A DNA stretch of 64,000 nucleotides from contig NZ_JAPENY010000001.1 in assembly GCF_026341825.1 (NCBI RefSeq), forward strand, positions 496,001-560,000, in the 5' to 3' direction. This stretch comes from Streptomyces sp. NBC_00620. Its GTDB lineage: Bacteria > Actinomycetota > Actinomycetes > Streptomycetales > Streptomycetaceae. The notes below the pieces were generated by a model that was not told the origin of the DNA, searched no databases, and was given only the letters and a program-made list of their open reading frames with translations. The position numbers were made by a program, and so were the translations under genes. The stretch's first letter is position 1, and each line of letters opens with the position of its first letter. Positions 1-9,293 of this stretch are shown in pieces.

Positions 1-933
1 GGTGTCGAAGACCGCCTGCGCCCACGGGCTCATCTTCTCCGACTCGGAGCCGGGCAGATAGCCGAGCTCCTGCCCGCCCACCGCGTACAGCGGCCGGAAG
101 ACCATCACCTTCTGGTGCTGGCGCCGCTCCAGGACGGCCTCCAGACCCGCGCAGAGCGCGAGCGCGGACTTGCCGGTGCCGGCCCGGCCGCCCATCGACA
201 CGATCCCGATGTCCGGGTCGAGGAGAAGGTCGAGGGCGATCCGTTGCTCCGCGCTCCTCCCCTTGATGCCGAAGGCCTCGCGATCGCCGCGTACGAGCCG
301 GACGTTGCCCTCGGACGTGACGCGCCCCAGTGCCTTGCCGCGCTCCGACTGGATCGTCAGGCCCGTGTGGACCGGCAGATCGGCCGCCTCGGGGACGTAC
401 GCGTGGCCCTCGTCGAAGAGGATGTCCACCTGCTCGCCCGCCAGGGTCAGTTCGGACATTCCGGTCCAGCCGGAGTTGCCCGTGATGGCGAGCTCCGCGC
501 GGTACTCCTCGGCGAGGAGTCCGACGGAGGATGCCTTGATCCTGAGCGGCAGGTCTTTCGACACGACCGTGACGTCGTACCCCTCGGCCTGCAGATTGCG
601 GGCGACCGCGAGGATGCGGGAGTCGTTGTCCCCCAGGCGGTAGCCGCTGGGCAGCACACTGGGGTCCGAGTGATTGAGCTCGACTCGTAGCGTCCCGCCG
701 AGATCCCCGATCGGGAGAGGGGCGTCGAGGCGGCCGAACCGCACTCGGAACTCGTCGAGCAGACGCAGGGCCTGCCTGGCGAAGTAGCCGAGTTCGGGAT
801 GGTGCCTCTTGGCCTCCAACTCCGTGACCACGACGATCGGAAGCACGACTTCATGCTCGTCGAAGCGGTTCAGGGCGTTCGGGTCGGCCAGCAGGACGCT
901 GGTGTCGAGAACATAGGTGCGCCGGTCTGGCAT
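1..933 (-). CDS. PhoH-like protein: N-terminal PIN domain plus PhoH ATPase (C-terminus outside window)
   Basis: The frame runs leftward off the window edge; 311 residues are visible. The start is ATG at 931-933 ([15 protein letters not shown]). The [12 protein letters not shown] opening and the acidic residues that follow are the N-terminal motif of a PIN-type RNase domain (about residues 5-130). Further on, [14 protein letters not shown] (about residues 248-261) is a P-loop, followed by the [17 protein letters not shown] stretch typical of PhoH ATPases. The PIN-PhoH arrangement is the PhoH2-type fusion, which in mycobacteria has been linked to RNA helicase/RNase activity; that function is taken from the family, not seen here. 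The gene is single, transcribed away from a 377-base gap, with the prenyltransferase gene behind it on the same strand. Identity is confident; the role is inferred. Confidence 0.9.
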   Translation of the reverse strand, partial: MPDRRTYVLDTSVLLADPNALNRFDEHEVVLPIVVVTELEAKRHHPELGYFARQALRLLDEFRVRFGRLDAPLPIGDLGGTLRVELNHSDPSVLPSGYRLGDNDSRILAVARNLQAEGYDVTVVSKDLPLRIKASSVGLLAEEYRAELAITGNSGWTGMSELTLAGEQVDILFDEGHAYVPEAADLPVHTGLTIQSERGKALGRVTSEGNVRLVRGDREAFGIKGRSAEQRIALDLLLDPDIGIVSMGGRAGTGKSALALCAGLEAVLERRQHQKVMVFRPLYAVGGQELGYLPGSESEKMSPWAQAVFDT

Positions 934-1310
934 ACGGCGCTTTGTGCTGGTCACCACGGAAGGACGTACCCCCTCGGATGAGGTCGGGGAGCGACGAAGG
1001 AGATCTGGACCGGTCTGCGGCGCCGATGCGCGGGCCGAAAACCGGCCCTCCGCTTCGTCCGTACTGACCGCACGGTCGGGCTGGTGCAAAGGGCCTCCCG
1101 GGCGGACGGCCCCGTGCCGTCCGCTGAGATCCGACGCCCGTGGTTCGGGCATCGACCTGCATGGCTTATGCCCTCGAACACGCACTGCCATGCCAGGGCA
1201 TATGACCACGCGTTCGTTAACTCCAGATGACGTGTGTCCCCGGGGTGCCGTCGGCGGGCATGCCGAAGGAGCGCGCCCGTGCCGAGGTCCGGGCGTCACA
1301 AGGGGGTGTG
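934..1310. other. intergenic gap, no gene seen
   Basis: Noncoding stretch between the PhoH-like gene and the prenyltransferase gene, both minus strand. It must hold the PhoH promoter. A short hairpin (gggccg, loop aaaac, cggccc, 1032-1048) could act as a weak terminator for the prenyltransferase gene. Open frames here lack ribosome sites and family character. Confidence 0.5.
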
Positions 1311-2084
1311 TCAGCCGCCGTAACGCCGGTGTCGCGCCGCGTAGTCACGCAGGGCGCGCAGGAAGTCGACCTTGCGGAAGGCCGGCCAGAAGACCTCGCA
1401 GAAGTAGTACTCGGAGTGAGCCGTCTGCCAGAGCATGAATCCGGACAGCCGCTGCTCGCCGCTCGTACGGATCACGAGGTCGGGGTCGGGCTGGTCGCTG
1501 GTGTAGAGGTGCTTGCCGATGAGGTCGATGTCGACGGACTCGGCGATGTCCTCGATGGAGGCGCCCTTGTCGGCGGCGTCGAGGAGCATCGAGCGCACGG
1601 CGTCGGCGATCTCCTGGCGGCCGCCGTAGCCGATGGCGACGTTGACGACTATTCCGTCGACGTGCGCGGTGGACTCCTCGGCCTCCTTGAGGGCGTGCTG
1701 CAGATGCCCGGGCAGCAGGTCGGGCGTGCCCACGTGGTGGACGCGCCAGCGGCCGTCGGCGGCGAGGGTGCGGACGACGTTCTCGATGATCCCGAGGAGC
1801 GGGACGAGCTCCTCCGCGGGACGGTCGAAGTTGTCCGTCGACAGCAGCCACAGGGTGACGACCTCGACATCGGTCTCGGAGCACCAGCCGAGGAACTCCT
1901 CGATCTTCTCGGCTCCGGCCCGGTGCCCGTGTGCGGCGGTGGAGCCCGCCGCCTTCGCCCAGCGCCGGTTGCCGTCCATGATGACGCCGATGTGCTTGGG
2001 CACCTGATCGTGGTCGAGGTGGCCTTCCACCCTGCGTGCATAGAACCTGACCAGAAGACGGCGCAGGTTGTCGCGCAGGTTCAC
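1311..2084 (-). CDS. uppS: isoprenyl transferase (cis-prenyltransferase, UppS family)
   Basis: Protein of 257 residues with a GTG start. It condenses isopentenyl diphosphate units in cis configuration onto an allylic diphosphate, making the polyprenyl carrier lipid used for cell-wall precursors, or a short-chain product such as Z-farnesyl diphosphate. The signature [14 protein letters not shown] (about residues 31-44) carries the catalytic Asp, and the C-terminal [17 protein letters not shown] with the following [10 protein letters not shown] and FWPAF stretches match the family's substrate-binding motifs. Length is normal for the family. Actinobacteria often have two such enzymes, one long-chain and one short-chain; chain length cannot be read from the sequence by eye. 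It sits downstream of the PhoH-like gene's promoter gap and is divergent from the aldo/keto reductase. Confidence 0.93.
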   Translation of the reverse strand: MNLRDNLRRLLVRFYARRVEGHLDHDQVPKHIGVIMDGNRRWAKAAGSTAAHGHRAGAEKIEEFLGWCSETDVEVVTLWLLSTDNFDRPAEELVPLLGIIENVVRTLAADGRWRVHHVGTPDLLPGHLQHALKEAEESTAHVDGIVVNVAIGYGGRQEIADAVRSMLLDAADKGASIEDIAESVDIDLIGKHLYTSDQPDPDLVIRTSGEQRLSGFMLWQTAHSEYYFCEVFWPAFRKVDFLRALRDYAARHRRYGG

Positions 2085-2237
2085 GTGTTGTCAGCCCCTC
2101 CGTGCAGATGGCGATCCCCCAGGGCCGACACCCTACCCCTGTGGGAAGGCAGTGTTCCCTTGGGGTACAGGGCTCCCCTGTGATGGAGCGCAGGGCGCTC
2201 CTGTGAGTTGTCAGCGCGCTGACGTAGCTTCGTAACC

Positions 2238-3278
2238 ATGAACGACTCGTCTGTATACCGCGCCTTGACAGAGCGGTACGAATCGATGGAATACCGGCGT
2301 ACGGGACGCAGCGGACTCAAGCTGCCCGCCGTCTCGCTCGGCCTGTGGCACAACTTCGGCGACGACCGCGGCCTCGACTCCCAGCGCGCGATCCTGCGCC
2401 GCGCCTTCGACCTGGGCGTCACGCACTTCGACCTGGCGAACAACTACGGGCCGCCGCCCGGCTCCGCGGAGCTCAACTTCGGCAAGCTGCTGAAGCAGGA
2501 CTTCGCGCCCTACCGGGACGAGTTGGTCCTGTCGACCAAGGCCGGCTACGAAATGCACCCCGGCCCGTACGGCGAGTGGGGTTCCCGCAAGTACCTGCTG
2601 TCGTCCCTGGACGCCTCGCTGAAGCGGATGGGCGTCGACTACGTGGACATCTTCTACTCGCACCGCTTCGATCCGGACACCCCGCTGGAGGAGACGATGG
2701 GCGCGCTCGCGTCCGCGGTCCAGCAGGGCAAGGCGCTGTATGTGGGGGTGTCCTCGTACAGCGCCGAGCAGACCACCGAGGCGGCCTCGATCCTGACCGG
2801 GATGGGGGTGCGTCCGCTCATCCACCAGCCCTCGTACTCGATGATCAACCGCTGGACGGAGGACGACGGCCTGCTCGACGCGCTGGAGGCGGCCGGCATG
2901 GGCTGCATCTCCTTCGCGCCGCTCGCCCAGGGCCTGCTGACGGGCAAGTACCTCAAGGGCATCCCGGAGGGCTCGCGAGCCACCCAGGGCAAGTCGCTGG
3001 ACCCGGGCCTGGCGGGCGACGCCGATGTCGTGCGCCGGCTGAACGGGCTGAACGACATCGCGGCCCGCCGCGGCCAGTCCCTCGCCCAGCTCGCGCTCAC
3101 CTGGGTGCTGCGCGACGAGCGGATGACCTCCGCCCTCATCGGTGCGTCCAGCGTGCGGCAGCTGGAGGAGAACCTGGCGGCGCTGTCGGCTCCGAAGCTG
3201 ACGGACGAGGAGCTGAAGGAGATCGACGCGTTCGCGGTGTCGACGCCGGGGACGAACATCTGGGCCGGCAGGCGCTGA
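2238..3278 (+). CDS. aldo/keto reductase, YghZ/L-glyceraldehyde 3-phosphate reductase type
   Basis: Protein of 346 residues. The N-terminal part (YRRTGRSGLKLPAVSLGLWHNFGDD) and FDLGVTHFDLANNYGPPPGSAE are near-identical in pattern to E. coli YghZ/GpeA, an NADPH-dependent reductase of L-glyceraldehyde 3-phosphate and methylglyoxal. The catalytic tetrad is visible: Asp in FDLANNYG, Tyr of NNYG, Lys in LSTKAGYEM and His in IFYSHRFD. The C-terminal LIGASSVRQLEENL is the cofactor-binding end. The ATG at 2238 gives the same N-terminal length as the E. coli protein; a second ATG at 2286 is possible. It stands alone and divergent from uppS. Confidence 0.92.
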   Translation: MNDSSVYRALTERYESMEYRRTGRSGLKLPAVSLGLWHNFGDDRGLDSQRAILRRAFDLGVTHFDLANNYGPPPGSAELNFGKLLKQDFAPYRDELVLSTKAGYEMHPGPYGEWGSRKYLLSSLDASLKRMGVDYVDIFYSHRFDPDTPLEETMGALASAVQQGKALYVGVSSYSAEQTTEAASILTGMGVRPLIHQPSYSMINRWTEDDGLLDALEAAGMGCISFAPLAQGLLTGKYLKGIPEGSRATQGKSLDPGLAGDADVVRRLNGLNDIAARRGQSLAQLALTWVLRDERMTSALIGASSVRQLEENLAALSAPKLTDEELKEIDAFAVSTPGTNIWAGRR

Positions 3279-3723
3279 GTCGGTCGGGCATCCGCCGGGC
3301 CGGTCGCCGCTGAGTCACCGGGGCTGGGGGCCGCGGGGCCTGGGGGGCGCACGGGGGCGCCCGTCCGGCGGGCGGTGTGCGGGCACAAAAAACGGGCCGG
3401 TCCGTGGGGGGGAGACGGACCGGCCCGAGGGGGGGTTTCCACCATAACCCTTCGTAAGTGATGCTGCGTGCATCGGCGTGCCACAACTACTCTCCGGAAT
3501 CGCCCGACGACGCCGCGATGGGCCCGGAAGCCCGGATTCAGGGTGCGATCATGGCCGAATCACAGCGGAATCAAAGGGGTTCGTCGAGAACCGCGGAGGA
3601 TTCGGAAAGATCCGGAGGGTTTGCTCGCTGATTGTGTTTTCCTCGGCGACTCGCCGGGACGTACTCCAAGAGAGTGACGCGCGTCGGGAACGGCGGCTTG
3701 ACGCCACCGCTAACTTCGCAGCC
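3279..3723. other. intergenic gap with terminator
   Basis: 445 bases between the aldo/keto reductase and the DUF192 gene. It holds the strong hairpin at 3387-3427. The remainder (3430-3723) is slightly less GC-rich than the neighbours and has no convincing coding frame; the open frame read from 3478 continues into the DUF192 gene but lacks family character before 3724. Confidence 0.5.
3387..3427 (-). terminator. 13-bp stem terminator with T-run in the leftward direction
   Basis: Arms cgggccggtccgt (3393-3405) and acggaccggcccg (3415-3427) pair perfectly around a 9-base loop. Six A residues at 3387-3392 become a U-run when transcribed leftward, so as an intrinsic terminator it is ideal for minus-strand transcription. 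The rightward side has only gggggggtttcc. It could still end the aldo/keto reductase transcript. Confidence 0.7.
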
Positions 3724-4059
3724 ATGGCGACGTTCACCACTCCCGAGAACCCCGAGCCGGTCCCCCTGGAGCTCGCCGAGTCGGCGCGGGCCCGGCGGCG
3801 CGGACTGCTCGGGCGGGAGGGGATCGAGGGGGCGCTGTTGCTGAGTCCGGCGAGCTCGGTGCACACGGTGGGGATGCGGTTCGCGATCGACGTGGCTCAC
3901 CTGGACGGGAAATTCCGGGTCCTGGCGGTACGCACGATGCGCCCGGGTCGGGTGGGGCTGCCGCGCCCGCGAGCCAGGCACGTCCTGGAGGCGGAGGCCG
4001 GGGCGATGGAGCGGTGGGGTCTGCGGCGCGGGGTGCGGCTCGTGGTCCAGGGCCGGTGA
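3724..4059 (+). CDS. DUF192 family protein
   Basis: Protein of 111 residues of unknown function. The pattern ARARRRGLLGREGIEGALLLSPASSVHTVGMRFAIDVAHLD, then TMRPGRVGLPRPRARHVLEAEAGAMERWG, is the DUF192 core (a small beta-rich fold). The ATG at 3724 starts just before the conserved region and gives the usual compact length; longer in-frame extensions look noncoding. The stop codon lies inside the first unit of a 20-base tandem repeat. No operon partner is evident. Confidence 0.75.
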   Translation: MATFTTPENPEPVPLELAESARARRRGLLGREGIEGALLLSPASSVHTVGMRFAIDVAHLDGKFRVLAVRTMRPGRVGLPRPRARHVLEAEAGAMERWGLRRGVRLVVQGR

Positions 4060-4127
4060 CGTCGGTCCGGTGCCGGTGACCTCGGTGCGATGCCGGTGAC
4101 CTCGGTGCGATGCCGATGACACCGGGC
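4052..4127. repeat. 20-bp tandem repeat, about 3.7 copies
   Basis: Units at 4052-4071, 4072-4091, 4092-4111 and a degenerate partial 4112-4127; units 2 and 3 are identical (gccggtgacctcggtgcgat). The first unit contains the stop codon of the DUF192 gene, so the array has grown from the end of the coding region into the 3' flank. Confidence 0.85.
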
Positions 4128-4482
4128 TCCGACGGGGTGACGTCGCGTCAGAAAAGTGGACGCAGCACCGCGCAGCCCCCTCCACTGCGCGGTGCCACAC
4201 GCGCAGCTTTGCTCACGCGAATTACCTTGGTCTGAACTTACGTGAGGCAAACAGCCGAGGCGAGCCACTCTGGATAACGATGTGAAAACCGTGTGAGTTG
4301 TGCGCCACACGCCGGACACGCACCCACCCACGCGCCGCCATCCACCGCCACCCACCGCCGGGTGTCCAACATATGGACGGACATCTCATGCGGAATGGGC
4401 CACATCCGCATGTTTTCGGTCAATCAGCGCCCGCCGCCTCAGCGGACAGAATCTGACCTCTTTCGGGTCTAGCGTCGGCCTC
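4060..4482. other. intergenic gap with repeat and hairpin
   Basis: 423 bases upstream of the AlkZ-like gene. It contains the tail of the 20-bp repeat, the hairpin at 4165-4195 and a comparatively AT-rich region around 4200-4290 and 4370-4420 suited to a promoter. No gene is seen. Confidence 0.5.
4165..4195 (+). terminator. 11-bp stem hairpin
   Basis: gcaccgcgcag (4165-4175) pairs perfectly with ctgcgcggtgc (4185-4195) around a 9-base loop. It has no T-run, as is common for Streptomyces terminators. It lies about 100 bases after the DUF192 stop and probably ends that transcript. Confidence 0.6.
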
Positions 4483-5634
4483 ATGACCGTGAAGATCACA
4501 TGGGACGAGGCGAGCGCACGGCGGCTGGAACGGCAGTTCCTCACCGTGCCCGCGAAGACCGGCACCCCCGTGGCCGAGGTGGTCGGCGCGATGCTCGGCG
4601 CGCACGCGCAGGTGCTGTCGGCGGCCGAGGTGTCGGTGGGGGTGCGGGCGGACGGGGTGACGCGGGCGGACGTACGCGCGGCGCTATGGGAGCACCGGTC
4701 GCTGGTGAAGATGCACGGCCCCCGGGGAACCGTGCATCTGCTGCCCACCTCCGAACTCCCCTTCTGGACAACGGCGTTGGCGGCGATTCCGGCCGGTTCG
4801 GGACCGTTCGCGCCGAACGCGCGGCTCACCGAGGCGCAGGCGGAAGAGGTGGTCGCGGCGATCGGGGACGCCCTGGACGGCACGTACCTGACCATCGACG
4901 AGCTGAGCGACGAGGTGGTGGCGCGCACCGGGCCCTGGGCCGGGGACCTGGTGATGCCCGCCTTCCAGACCATGTGGCCGCGCTGGCGCCAGGTGATGCA
5001 CCGAGCGGGACAGCGGGGCGCACTGTGTTTCGGGCCGAACCGGGGCCGCAAGGTGACGTACACACGGCCTCCGCGCTTCGAACCGCTCGCGGAGGACGCG
5101 GCGCTCTCGACGCTCGTACGGCGCTATCTGCGCGCCTACGGACCGGCGACGGCGGCGAACTTCGCCAAGTGGCTTGCGGCGCCCCGGGGTTGGGCGGGTG
5201 AGCTGTTCGCCTCGTCCGCCGCGGCCGGTGAGATCGAAGAGGTCGGCTTCGAGGGAGGACCGGCCTGGGTGGTGGCGGGCGACACGGAGTTCCCCGCGGA
5301 ACCCGTGCGCGGGCTGCGGCTGCTCCCCTACTTCGACGCGTACGCCATCGCCGCCCAGCCGCGCGAGACGCTCTTCCCCGGGCCGGCGTACGAGCGTGCC
5401 CTCGCGGGCGGCCAGGCCGGCAACTACCCGGTGCTCCTGGTCGACGGCGTGGTCGCGGGGGTCTGGCACCAGCGCCGCCAGGGCAGGCGTACGACGGTCA
5501 CGGTGGAGCCGCTGGGGCGGCTGACGGCGGCGCGGGAACGGGAGTTGGCCGTACGGGTGGAGCGGGTGGGGGAAGTGCTGGAGGCGAAGGCGGAGTTGGT
5601 GATCGGGAACGTGACGGCGGGGGCGCACGCGTAG
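4483..5634 (+). CDS. winged-helix DNA-binding protein, AlkZ/YcaQ-like (HTH_42)
   Basis: Protein of 383 residues from ATG at 4483; upstream in-frame codons are low-complexity and were left out. The layout matches the HTH_42 family: VVGAMLGAHAQ near residues 33-43, VRAALWEHRSLVKMHGPRGTVHLL, a central LVRRYLRAYGPATAANFAKWL, and the C-terminal LRLLPYFDAYAIAAQPRE followed by VLLVDGVVAGVWHQRRQGRR. AlkZ members are DNA glycosylases that remove bulky alkyl adducts and unhook crosslinks, using a Gln-x-Gln motif near the N-terminus. Here the aligned position reads His41-Ala-Gln43, so the first Gln is His. Glycosylase activity is therefore uncertain. Single gene with no linked toxin biosynthesis genes. 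Confidence 0.8.
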   Translation: MTVKITWDEASARRLERQFLTVPAKTGTPVAEVVGAMLGAHAQVLSAAEVSVGVRADGVTRADVRAALWEHRSLVKMHGPRGTVHLLPTSELPFWTTALAAIPAGSGPFAPNARLTEAQAEEVVAAIGDALDGTYLTIDELSDEVVARTGPWAGDLVMPAFQTMWPRWRQVMHRAGQRGALCFGPNRGRKVTYTRPPRFEPLAEDAALSTLVRRYLRAYGPATAANFAKWLAAPRGWAGELFASSAAAGEIEEVGFEGGPAWVVAGDTEFPAEPVRGLRLLPYFDAYAIAAQPRETLFPGPAYERALAGGQAGNYPVLLVDGVVAGVWHQRRQGRRTTVTVEPLGRLTAARERELAVRVERVGEVLEAKAELVIGNVTAGAHA

Positions 5635-5642
5635 GCGCGCTG

Positions 5643-6443
5643 TCACGGCCTCCGGGATTCAGGCTTCGCGGCTTCGGGCTTCCGGGCTTCGATGAGGAAG
5701 CGGGTGCTGTGGGCGATGAACGGGCCCTCGGTCTCGATCTGCTCGTGCAGGGTGCGGAGTTGGGGGCGGTACTGGTCGACGGTGAAGCCGGGGACCATCC
5801 AGATCACCTTGCGGAGGAAGTGGACGACGGCTCCGATGTCGTGGAACTCGATGCGGAGGCGTTCCGAGCGCAGGTCGACGAGGTCGAGCCCGGCGGCCTC
5901 GGCTGCGGCGACGGCGAGGTCCGGGTGGCGGCCGTTCTTGACCTTGTCCGGCTGCGGGTCGAGGAAGTACTCCACGACCTCGACGACACTCGCCGGGCCG
6001 ACCTGCTGGGAGAAGTAGGTGCCTCCGGGGCGCAGGACGCGCGCGATCTCGTCCCAGTAGGTGCGGACGGGGTGGCGGCTGACGACCAGGTCGAAGGCCT
6101 CGGGCGCGAAGGGCAGCGGCGCGTCCTCCGGGGCGGCGACCACCACGGCACCACGCGGGTGGAGGAGAGCGGTGGCCTTGGCGACGTTCGGCGGCCAGCC
6201 CTCGGTGGCTGCGGTGAGCGGGGGCAACTTCGGTGCGGAGGCGAGGACTTCACCCCCGCCGGTCTGGATGTCGAGTGCGGCGGACGCGCGTGCGAGCCGC
6301 TCCCCCATCGCCCGCGCGTAACCCCACGAGGGCCGCTCCTCGGTGGCCCGGCCCTCGAACCAGGAGAAGTCCCAGCCGTCGACGGACGCGGCCTCGGCTT
6401 CGCTGACGAGGGCTTCGAAGGTGCGGTTGCGGATCGCGGTCAT
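5643..6443 (-). CDS. class I SAM-dependent methyltransferase
   Basis: Protein of 266 residues. The fold is visible as ALDIQTGGGEVL (SAM-binding loop, motif I, about residues 56-67), VVVAAPEDAPLPFAPEAFDLVVSRHPV (motifs II-IV) and EIARVLRPGGTYFSQQVGP (post-motif region). Substrate cannot be inferred. The C-terminus ends with a small Lys/Pro/Glu-rich imperfect repeat (RKPEAAKPESRR). It converges with the AlkZ-like gene (8 bases apart) and is divergent from the DinB gene. Confidence 0.85.
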   Translation of the reverse strand: MTAIRNRTFEALVSEAEAASVDGWDFSWFEGRATEERPSWGYARAMGERLARASAALDIQTGGGEVLASAPKLPPLTAATEGWPPNVAKATALLHPRGAVVVAAPEDAPLPFAPEAFDLVVSRHPVRTYWDEIARVLRPGGTYFSQQVGPASVVEVVEYFLDPQPDKVKNGRHPDLAVAAAEAAGLDLVDLRSERLRIEFHDIGAVVHFLRKVIWMVPGFTVDQYRPQLRTLHEQIETEGPFIAHSTRFLIEARKPEAAKPESRRP

Positions 6444-6540
6444 GCGGCGGATCTTCTCAAGGGGGCGGACGGTGCCGCGAATGAATTCCGGCGCGTCGCG
6501 GTCGCCCGGCGTTGTCAGTGGTCGCTGTTACGTTCCGGGC

Positions 6541-7053
6541 ATGACGACGAATCCAGAGGCCGTCCGGGTGCCGTACACCGGTGGCGAGAAGGAAAGCCTG
6601 CACGCGAGTCTCAACCGGCATCGGGACGCCGTGCTGTGGAAGCTGGAGGGGCTCGACGACGAGCAGGTGCGGCGCGTGATGACGCCGTCGGGCACGAACC
6701 TGCTGGGCCTGGTGAAGCACCTCGCGTCCGTGGAGTACGGCTGGTTCTGCTCGACGTTCGGGCGCGAGGTCGAGCCTTTGTGGTTCGACCCGTTCACCGC
6801 GGAGGACATGAGCGCGGGCCAGGGTGAGACGACGGCGCAGATCGTGGAGTTCTACGGCCGCGCCCGCGCCGCCGCCGACCGCACCATCGACGAACTCTCC
6901 CTCGACGACCTCGGCAAGTCCTGGAACGGTACGACCGTCTCCCTGCGCTGGGTCCTGATCCGCATGGTCGAGGAGACGGCACGGCACGCGGGACACATGG
7001 ACATCGTGCGGGAGTTGATCGACGGTGGGGCCGGGGATCACCGGCCGGGCTGA
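6541..7053 (+). CDS. DinB family protein (DUF664)
   Basis: Protein of 170 residues, four-helix-bundle DinB/YfiT superfamily. Metal-ligand-like histidines are visible: LVKHLASVEYGWF (first His, about residue 60) and EETARHAGHMDIVREL (His pair, about residues 152-155), the spacing typical of the superfamily. Mycothiol- or bacillithiol-dependent transferases belong here, but the substrate of this member is unknown. The ATG at 6541 follows a GC-poor spacer; upstream in-frame sequence is the promoter region of the divergent methyltransferase gene. Its 3' end overlaps the convergent acetyltransferase gene by 16 bases. Confidence 0.85.
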   Translation: MTTNPEAVRVPYTGGEKESLHASLNRHRDAVLWKLEGLDDEQVRRVMTPSGTNLLGLVKHLASVEYGWFCSTFGREVEPLWFDPFTAEDMSAGQGETTAQIVEFYGRARAAADRTIDELSLDDLGKSWNGTTVSLRWVLIRMVEETARHAGHMDIVRELIDGGAGDHRPG

Positions 7054-7568
7054 TGCCCCTCCTCGTCGAGCTCGTGGAGTACGAGCATGGCGTGCTCGTT
7101 CTCGCCGTGGCGGATCGTCCCGGTGTGCTGGAAGCCGTGCTTCTCCAGGAGGCGTACGGAGGCGGTGTTGCCGGTGAAGGGGTCGGCGTACAGGGGGCGG
7201 TTCTTCTCAAGGCGGAGGAAGAGGGTGAGGGCCTCGGTGGCGATGCCCCGGCCCCAGTACGGGCGGCCGAACCAGTAGCCGATGAAGCGCCGCGGATCCT
7301 GTTGACTCTGCCGGCCCGGTTGGTCGTCCCACCAGGCCACGATGTTGCCGGCCGGTTCGCCCGCGACGGTGACCGTCTGGACGAAGGCGGTGCTGTCGCC
7401 GAGGACCTTCGTGACCCAGTGGTTCATGAAGACCTCCCGTTCCCGGGAGGGGAATCTCGACCGCCGCACCGCCTCCGCGTCCAGCTGCTGCTCGTAGAAC
7501 AGCTCCAGATCAGCGTCCTGTACGTCCCTGATTCGTACGTCGTCCCTCATGCTCAGGAAGTGTGGCAC
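7038..7568 (-). CDS. GNAT family N-acetyltransferase
   Basis: Protein of 176 residues of the RimJ/RimL-like acetyltransferase class. RFIGYWFGRPYWGRGIATEAL (about residues 93-113) is the acetyl-CoA-binding motif A, followed by NRPLYADPFTGNTASVRLLEKHGFQHTG, the family's C-terminal motif. The start may be ATG at 7568 or the internal ATG at 7550 (MRDDVRIRD), which begins right at the conserved domain. The acceptor is unknown. It is read toward the DinB gene and preceded by the luciferase-like gene on the same strand. Confidence 0.85.
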   Translation of the reverse strand: MPHFLSMRDDVRIRDVQDADLELFYEQQLDAEAVRRSRFPSREREVFMNHWVTKVLGDSTAFVQTVTVAGEPAGNIVAWWDDQPGRQSQQDPRRFIGYWFGRPYWGRGIATEALTLFLRLEKNRPLYADPFTGNTASVRLLEKHGFQHTGTIRHGENEHAMLVLHELDEEGHQPGR

Positions 7569-7595
7569 CGGGCACTGACAATTCCCGGAGCCCCA

Positions 7596-8468
7596 TCAGG
7601 GGACGAGCGGCCGCACTTCCCCTGCCACGAACCGCAGGAAGCCCTCGGGATCGGGTTCGTCGGCGGTGGGCTGGAGGATCACGGTGTCGGCCCCGGCGTC
7701 CGCGAGGCGCTGGACCGCCTTGGCGACCGCGTCCGCGTCACCGGCGACTCCGTGCTCGGGCACCGGGTCCTCGCCATTGGCCGCGATCTCGGCGCTCAGC
7801 CGGGCGGCGGCGTCGGGGCCGGTGGCCGCATGGAGGTTGACGACGATCCGGTGGTAGCCGGTCCGGCCCGCCGACTTGCGTCCCTCGTCGATGAGTTGGC
7901 GTGCGCGCCGTACCCCCTCGGGTGCGGTGGCGGCGGTGAGGATGGTGCCGTCGGCGGCCTCGCCGGAGAGCCGGAGCGTACGGGGGCCGGTGGCGCCGGT
8001 GAGAACCTCCGGCGCCTGCGTCGGCGGCCAGTCGAGGGCGACGCCGTCGAGCTTCACATACCGCCCGTCCGTGCTGACCCGCTCCCCGCCCAGCAGCGCG
8101 CGCAGCGCTTCCAGGTACTCGCGCAGCAAGGTCACGGGCGACTCGGCCCGCGCCCCGACCTGTCCCATCCAGTCCTGTACGCCGTGGCCGACGCCCAGGA
8201 TCGCGCGCCCCGGGAACAGGCGGTGCAGCGTGGCGGTCTCCATCGCGGTGACGGCGACATTGCGCAGCGGCACGGGCAGCAGGCCAACGCCGACCCGTAC
8301 CCGTTCGGTCCAGGCGAGGGCGGCCGACGCGGCCGAGATCCCCCCTTCGAGGAAACAGTCCTCCCACAGCCAGAGTTCCTCAAGGCCCGCCTCGTCCGCC
8401 ACGCGCGCCATGGCACGCAGACGCTCGGGGGGCAGCTGAGGCCGGAACACAGCACCGAGTCCAGTCAT
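7596..8468 (-). CDS. LLM class (luciferase-like) flavin- or F420-dependent oxidoreductase
   Basis: Protein of 290 residues forming a TIM-barrel of the bacterial-luciferase superfamily. Visible marks are LEELWLWEDCFLEGGI near the N-terminus, RVRVGVGLLPVPLRNVAVTAMETATLHRLFPGRAILGVGHG (cofactor-binding strand region, residues about 55-96) and EYLEALRALLGGE. Members use FMN or F420; the actinobacterial context makes F420 plausible but it cannot be decided by eye. Substrate unknown. It lies 27 bases upstream of the GNAT gene on the same strand, so they may share a transcript. Confidence 0.85.
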   Translation of the reverse strand: MTGLGAVFRPQLPPERLRAMARVADEAGLEELWLWEDCFLEGGISAASAALAWTERVRVGVGLLPVPLRNVAVTAMETATLHRLFPGRAILGVGHGVQDWMGQVGARAESPVTLLREYLEALRALLGGERVSTDGRYVKLDGVALDWPPTQAPEVLTGATGPRTLRLSGEAADGTILTAATAPEGVRRARQLIDEGRKSAGRTGYHRIVVNLHAATGPDAAARLSAEIAANGEDPVPEHGVAGDADAVAKAVQRLADAGADTVILQPTADEPDPEGFLRFVAGEVRPLVP

Positions 8469-8508
8469 GCGGCCTTACTACCTAGGACTGGCTCGGCGGA
8501 CAACTGCT

Positions 8509-9132
<624 letters not shown>

Positions 9133-9293
9133 GGCGGACCTCGCCCGGGTCGTCTCGCTACACAGGGACGTGACCAGTCAACCAGGAGGGCACGGGACCA
9201 GCAGGGTGAAACGCCTTTCGCCTGGGGGCTCGATCGCCTGGGGCTGCTCGCGCTCGGCGATCGTCTCCGGGCGGGCGACAACGTACGGTGCGA

